Shown one piece after another: positions 6,648-8,462 of a stretch of DNA of 8,462 bases. Under the pieces are notes generated by a model. That model did no database searches. It was not told the origin of the DNA and saw only the letters and a list, made by a program, of their open reading frames with translations. Each line of letters starts with the position of its first letter. Position 1 is the first letter of the stretch. The position numbers and the translations under genes were made by a program. Origin of the DNA: Arenimonas sp. (GTDB taxonomy: Bacteria > Pseudomonadota > Gammaproteobacteria > Xanthomonadales > Xanthomonadaceae); NCBI GenBank assembly GCA_003497545.1, contig DNNT01000259.1, forward strand, positions 1,678 to 10,139, written 5' to 3'.

Positions 6648-6665
6648 TACGCAGCGCGGAATTCA

Positions 6666-6702
6666 ATAGGCGCCGACTATCGGCGTGATTGAGCAAAACG
6701 AT
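6666..6702. promoter_or_regulatory. Probable OxyR binding site upstream of ahpC
   Basis: The 37-bp site reads ATAG, 7 bp, CTAT, 7 bp, ATTG, 7 bp, CGAT. This is the exact spacing of the known OxyR tetramer motif (ATAG-N7-CTAT-N7-ATAG-N7-CTAT). The first two quarters are perfect, and the third and fourth differ by one base each. It ends directly before the candidate ahpC -35 box, where an OxyR activator site is expected. Position between oxyR and ahpC adds strong context. The secondary T and A positions inside the spacers are mostly not conserved. Confidence 0.75.
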
Positions 6703-6717
6703 TTCACACGCCGATAG
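6677..6717. repeat. Interrupted inverted repeat with 11-bp perfect arms
   Basis: CTATCGGCGTG (6677-6687) and CACGCCGATAG (6707-6717) are perfect reverse complements separated by 19 bp. The outer ends are the OxyR words CTAT and ATAG. Arm centres are 30 bp apart, near three helical turns, so both arms face the same side of the DNA. The repeat spans the candidate ahpC -35 box. A nested, shorter repeat CGCCGA/TCGGCG (6671-6685) shares the left arm. Confidence 0.7.
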
Positions 6718-6731
6718 GTTTTGCCTAACAT
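6703..6731 (+). promoter_or_regulatory. ahpC: Candidate ahpC promoter
   Basis: TTCACA (6703-6708, five of six consensus bases) and TAACAT (6726-6731, four of six) are separated by 17 bp. The start of transcription would be near 6738, leaving a leader of about 40 nt. The -35 box begins directly after the OxyR site, as expected for an OxyR-activated sigma-70 promoter. The adjacent AT-rich ATTATC gives alternative -10 positions. Confidence 0.55.
6714..6728. promoter_or_regulatory. Possible second OxyR half-site pair inside the ahpC promoter
   Basis: ATAG, 7 bp, CTAA lies between the candidate -35 and -10 boxes of ahpC and overlaps the right arm of the inverted repeat. It matches seven of the eight key half-site bases. 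Occupation here would block polymerase, so it could serve repression by reduced OxyR, or be fortuitous. Confidence 0.35.
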
Positions 6732-6776
6732 TATCTCAACTTCGATTCACCCTCCCCACCAGTACAGGAGCTTCAC

Positions 6777-7340
6777 ATGTCCCTGATCAACACCGAAATC
6801 AAGCCGTTCAAGGCCCAGGCCTTCCACAACGGCAAGTTCGTCGAAGTGACCGATGCCTCCCTGAAGGGCAAGTGGTCGGTGGTCGTCTTCATGCCGGCCG
6901 CCTTCACCTTCAACTGCCCGACCGAAGTCGAGGACGCCGCCGCGAACTATCCCGAGTTCCAGGCCGCCGGCGCCGAGATCTACATCGTCACCACCGACAC
7001 CCATTTCTCGCACAAGGTCTGGCACGAGACCTCGCCGGCCGTGGGCAAGGCGAAGTTCCCGCTGGTCGGCGACCCGACCCACGCCCTGACCCGCGCCTTC
7101 GGCGTGCACATCGAGGAAGAGGGCCTGGCCCTGCGTGGCACCTTCGTGATCAACCCGAACGGCGTGATCAAGACCATGGAAGTGCATGACAACGCCATCG
7201 CCCGCGACATGAGCGAAACCCTGCGCAAGCTCAAGGCCGCCCAGTTCGTCGCCGCCAACCCGAACCAGGTCTGCCCGGCCAAGTGGAAGGAAGGCGAGAA
7301 GACCCTGGCGCCGTCGCTGGACCTCGTCGGCAAGATCTGA
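6777..7340 (+). CDS. ahpC: Alkyl hydroperoxide reductase subunit C (typical 2-Cys peroxiredoxin)
   Basis: Reduces hydrogen peroxide, organic hydroperoxides and peroxynitrite in the cytosol; it is re-reduced by AhpF, encoded next. The 187-residue length equals that of the enterobacterial protein. The peroxidatic Cys47 sits in [13 protein letters not shown] (41-53), with the conserved Pro, Thr and Cys arrangement. The resolving Cys166 sits in [23 protein letters not shown] at the C terminus, nearly as in E. coli AhpC. Other family marks are [12 protein letters not shown] (72-83), FPLVGDPTH (94-102) and [11 protein letters not shown] (119-129). AGGAG (6766-6770) lies 6 bp before the ATG, a strong ribosome binding site fitting an abundant protein. 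The promoter region carries a probable OxyR site. A strong hairpin follows the stop and may lower read-through into ahpF. Confidence 0.98.
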   Translation: MSLINTEIKPFKAQAFHNGKFVEVTDASLKGKWSVVVFMPAAFTFNCPTEVEDAAANYPEFQAAGAEIYIVTTDTHFSHKVWHETSPAVGKAKFPLVGDPTHALTRAFGVHIEEEGLALRGTFVINPNGVIKTMEVHDNAIARDMSETLRKLKAAQFVAANPNQVCPAKWKEGEKTLAPSLDLVGKI

Positions 7341-7361
7341 ACCGCACCGCGGTGTTTCCAG

Positions 7362-7391
7362 CGCCCGGGCGGTCTCCCCGCCCGGGCGTTT
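7362..7391 (+). terminator. Strong GC hairpin between ahpC and ahpF (partial terminator or mRNA stabiliser)
   Basis: CGCCCGGGCGG (7362-7372) pairs perfectly with CCGCCCGGGCG (7378-7388) over a 5-nt loop and is followed by TTTCC. The stem is very stable but the T-run is only three long, so it may end a share of the transcripts and protect the ahpC 3' end. Such an arrangement would give more AhpC than AhpF. Effect is inferred. Confidence 0.6.
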
Positions 7392-7479
7392 CCACAAGCG
7401 CGCCCGGAACCTTCCGCCTGCCGCCCCGCGGGGCCGCAAGCGCAAGTTTCCCCATCCTTTCCCTTCCCGGAGCCATGCC
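7392..7479 (+). other. ahpF leader with palindrome and pyrimidine-rich tract
   Basis: After the hairpin the gap contains a 12-bp palindrome, GCCCCGCGGGGC (7423-7434), then a C/T-rich stretch (7447-7468) with a single A. GGAG (7469-7472), the ahpF ribosome binding site, follows 7 bp before the ATG. No clear promoter boxes were seen. The pyrimidine tract might be a Rho or RNA-binding-protein contact; this is speculation. Confidence 0.35.
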
Positions 7480-8462
7480 ATGCTTGACGAAAGCCTCAAG
7501 ACCCAGCTCGGCGCCTACCTGCAGAAGCTGGTGATGCCGATCGAACTGGTCGCCTCGCTCGACGGCGGCGAAGAGTCGCAGGAACTGCAGGCCCTGCTCG
7601 GCGACATCGCCGCGCTCTCGGACAAGATCAGCCTGCGCCTGGACGGCGACGACGCCCGCAAGCCCTCGTTCGCCATCGTGCGCACGGGCACGCCGGTGCA
7701 GGTGCGTTTCGCCGGCCTGCCGATGGGCCACGAGTTCACCTCGCTGGTGCTGGCCCTGCTGCAGGTGGGCGGCCACCCGTCGAAGGAATCGCAGGAGCTG
7801 CTGGCGCAGGTCGCCGCGCTCGAGGGCGACTTCGAGTTCGAGACCTATTTCTCGCTGTCGTGCCAGAACTGCCCGGACGTGGTGCAGGCGCTGAACCTGA
7901 TGGCGGTGGTGAACCCGCGCATCCGCCACGTGGCCATCGACGGCGCGCTGTTCCAGGACGAAGTCGAGCGCCGCGAGGTGATGGCGGTGCCGACGGTGTT
8001 CCTCAACGGCAAGGTCTTCGAGCAGGGCCGCGTGGACCTGGCGCAGATCGTCGCCAAGCTCGACACCAACTCCGCTGCCCGCGAAGCCGACAAGATCCGC
8101 GCCAAGGCACCTTATGACGTGCTGGTGGTCGGCGGCGGGCCTGCCGGGGCCGCGGCGGCCATCTATGCCGCGCGCAAGGGCATCCGCACCGGCGTGGCGG
8201 CCGAGCGTTTCGGTGGCCAGGTGCTCGACACCCTGGGCATCGAGAACCTGATCGCCGTGGACCACACCGAGGGCCCGAAGCTGGCCTCGGCGCTGGAAGC
8301 CAACGTGCGCGCCAACGAGGTGGACGTGATGAACCTGCAGCGCGCCGAGGCCCTGGTGCCGGCCGCCGAGCCGGGCGGCCTGGTCGAGGTGAAGCTGGCC
8401 AACGGCGCCAGCCTGTTCTCGCGCAGCGTCATCCTCTCCACCGGCGCGCGCTGGCGGCAGAT
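7480..8462 (+). CDS. ahpF: Alkyl hydroperoxide reductase subunit F, 3' end cut by window
   Basis: FAD-dependent NAD(P)H:peroxiredoxin oxidoreductase that reduces AhpC. The visible 327 residues are about the first three fifths of a protein that is 521 long in E. coli. The N-terminal tandem thioredoxin-fold domain (about 1-195) carries the redox pair Cys128-x-x-Cys131 in [16 protein letters not shown], and [10 protein letters not shown] (169-178) with the cis-proline. A linker leads to the flavoprotein domain, which starts with the FAD-binding [28 protein letters not shown] (211-238, GGGPAG core). [11 protein letters not shown] and STGARWR follow. The CxxC of the thioredoxin-reductase-like domain and the NAD(P)H site should lie beyond the window. 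GGAG 7 bp upstream supports ATG 7480; the ATG at 7475 is out of frame. The 139-bp gap after ahpC holds a strong hairpin. The frame is open to the last base. Confidence 0.97.
   Translation, partial: MLDESLKTQLGAYLQKLVMPIELVASLDGGEESQELQALLGDIAALSDKISLRLDGDDARKPSFAIVRTGTPVQVRFAGLPMGHEFTSLVLALLQVGGHPSKESQELLAQVAALEGDFEFETYFSLSCQNCPDVVQALNLMAVVNPRIRHVAIDGALFQDEVERREVMAVPTVFLNGKVFEQGRVDLAQIVAKLDTNSAAREADKIRAKAPYDVLVVGGGPAGAAAAIYAARKGIRTGVAAERFGGQVLDTLGIENLIAVDHTEGPKLASALEANVRANEVDVMNLQRAEALVPAAEPGGLVEVKLANGASLFSRSVILSTGARWRQ

Noticed and set aside
5725..6696. Open frames overlapping oxyR on both strands
   Set aside because: Translations are repetitive arginine/proline- or glutamine/alanine-rich strings; oxyR explains the coding signal.
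7231..8265. Long minus-strand open frame antisense to ahpF
   Set aside because: No domains; the plus-strand ahpF is a clear match with CxxC and FAD motifs.
1..8462. CRISPR array, insertion sequence, tRNA, integrase or toxin-antitoxin pair
   Set aside because: No regular repeats, transposase or integrase motifs, tRNA-like folds or small paired genes were seen; composition and codon use are even throughout.

Overview
The window is a GC-rich, gene-dense stretch of bacterial chromosome with short gaps, alternating operons and no mobile DNA, repeat array or RNA gene that I can see. The proteins look most like those of a gammaproteobacterium, probably of the Xanthomonadales/Lysobacter type. OxyR keeps its redox cysteines at the same residue numbers as the Escherichia coli protein, and Rnk, AhpC and AhpF are close to the enterobacterial forms. 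This taxonomic call comes from remembered protein similarity, not from a search.

Left part (1-3281, + strand): a 5'-truncated membrane signalling protein (7TMR-DISM sensor, GAF-like region, degenerate GGDEF domain) is followed after 9 bp by a glutathione S-transferase. Adenine phosphoribosyltransferase (apt) follows after another 4 bp. The three are probably co-transcribed. apt then meets a leftward gene with one base between the stop codons.

Middle part (3283-6611, all on the - strand; transcription order oxyR, rnk, rubrerythrin, DUF3501 protein, membrane-anchored protein of unknown function): the peroxide-sensing regulator OxyR is followed by the nucleoside diphosphate kinase regulator Rnk. 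Next come a rubredoxin-less rubrerythrin and the DUF3501 protein that usually accompanies it. A terminator-like hairpin, and a candidate promoter overlapping the oxyR stop codon, lie between oxyR and rnk. The last four genes may therefore form their own transcription unit.

Right part (6612-8462, + strand): a 165-bp AT-richer divergent control region separates oxyR from ahpC. It holds a well-spaced OxyR site directly against a candidate ahpC -35 box, an 11-bp interrupted inverted repeat, and a candidate oxyR promoter that would give a nearly leaderless mRNA. ahpC (peroxiredoxin) is followed by a strong hairpin and then by ahpF (its flavoprotein reductase), which is cut by the window end.

Taken together, about two thirds of the window is a peroxide-defence locus: a sensor-regulator (OxyR), a main hydroperoxide scavenging pair (AhpC/AhpF), and a second di-iron peroxide-linked protein (rubrerythrin) with its usual partner. 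I see no wholly new system. The points most worth checking are the regulatory architecture between oxyR and ahpC, the hairpin against the rnk ribosome binding site, the missing Fe-S partner of the rubrerythrin/DUF3501 pair, and the inactive-looking GGDEF domain.
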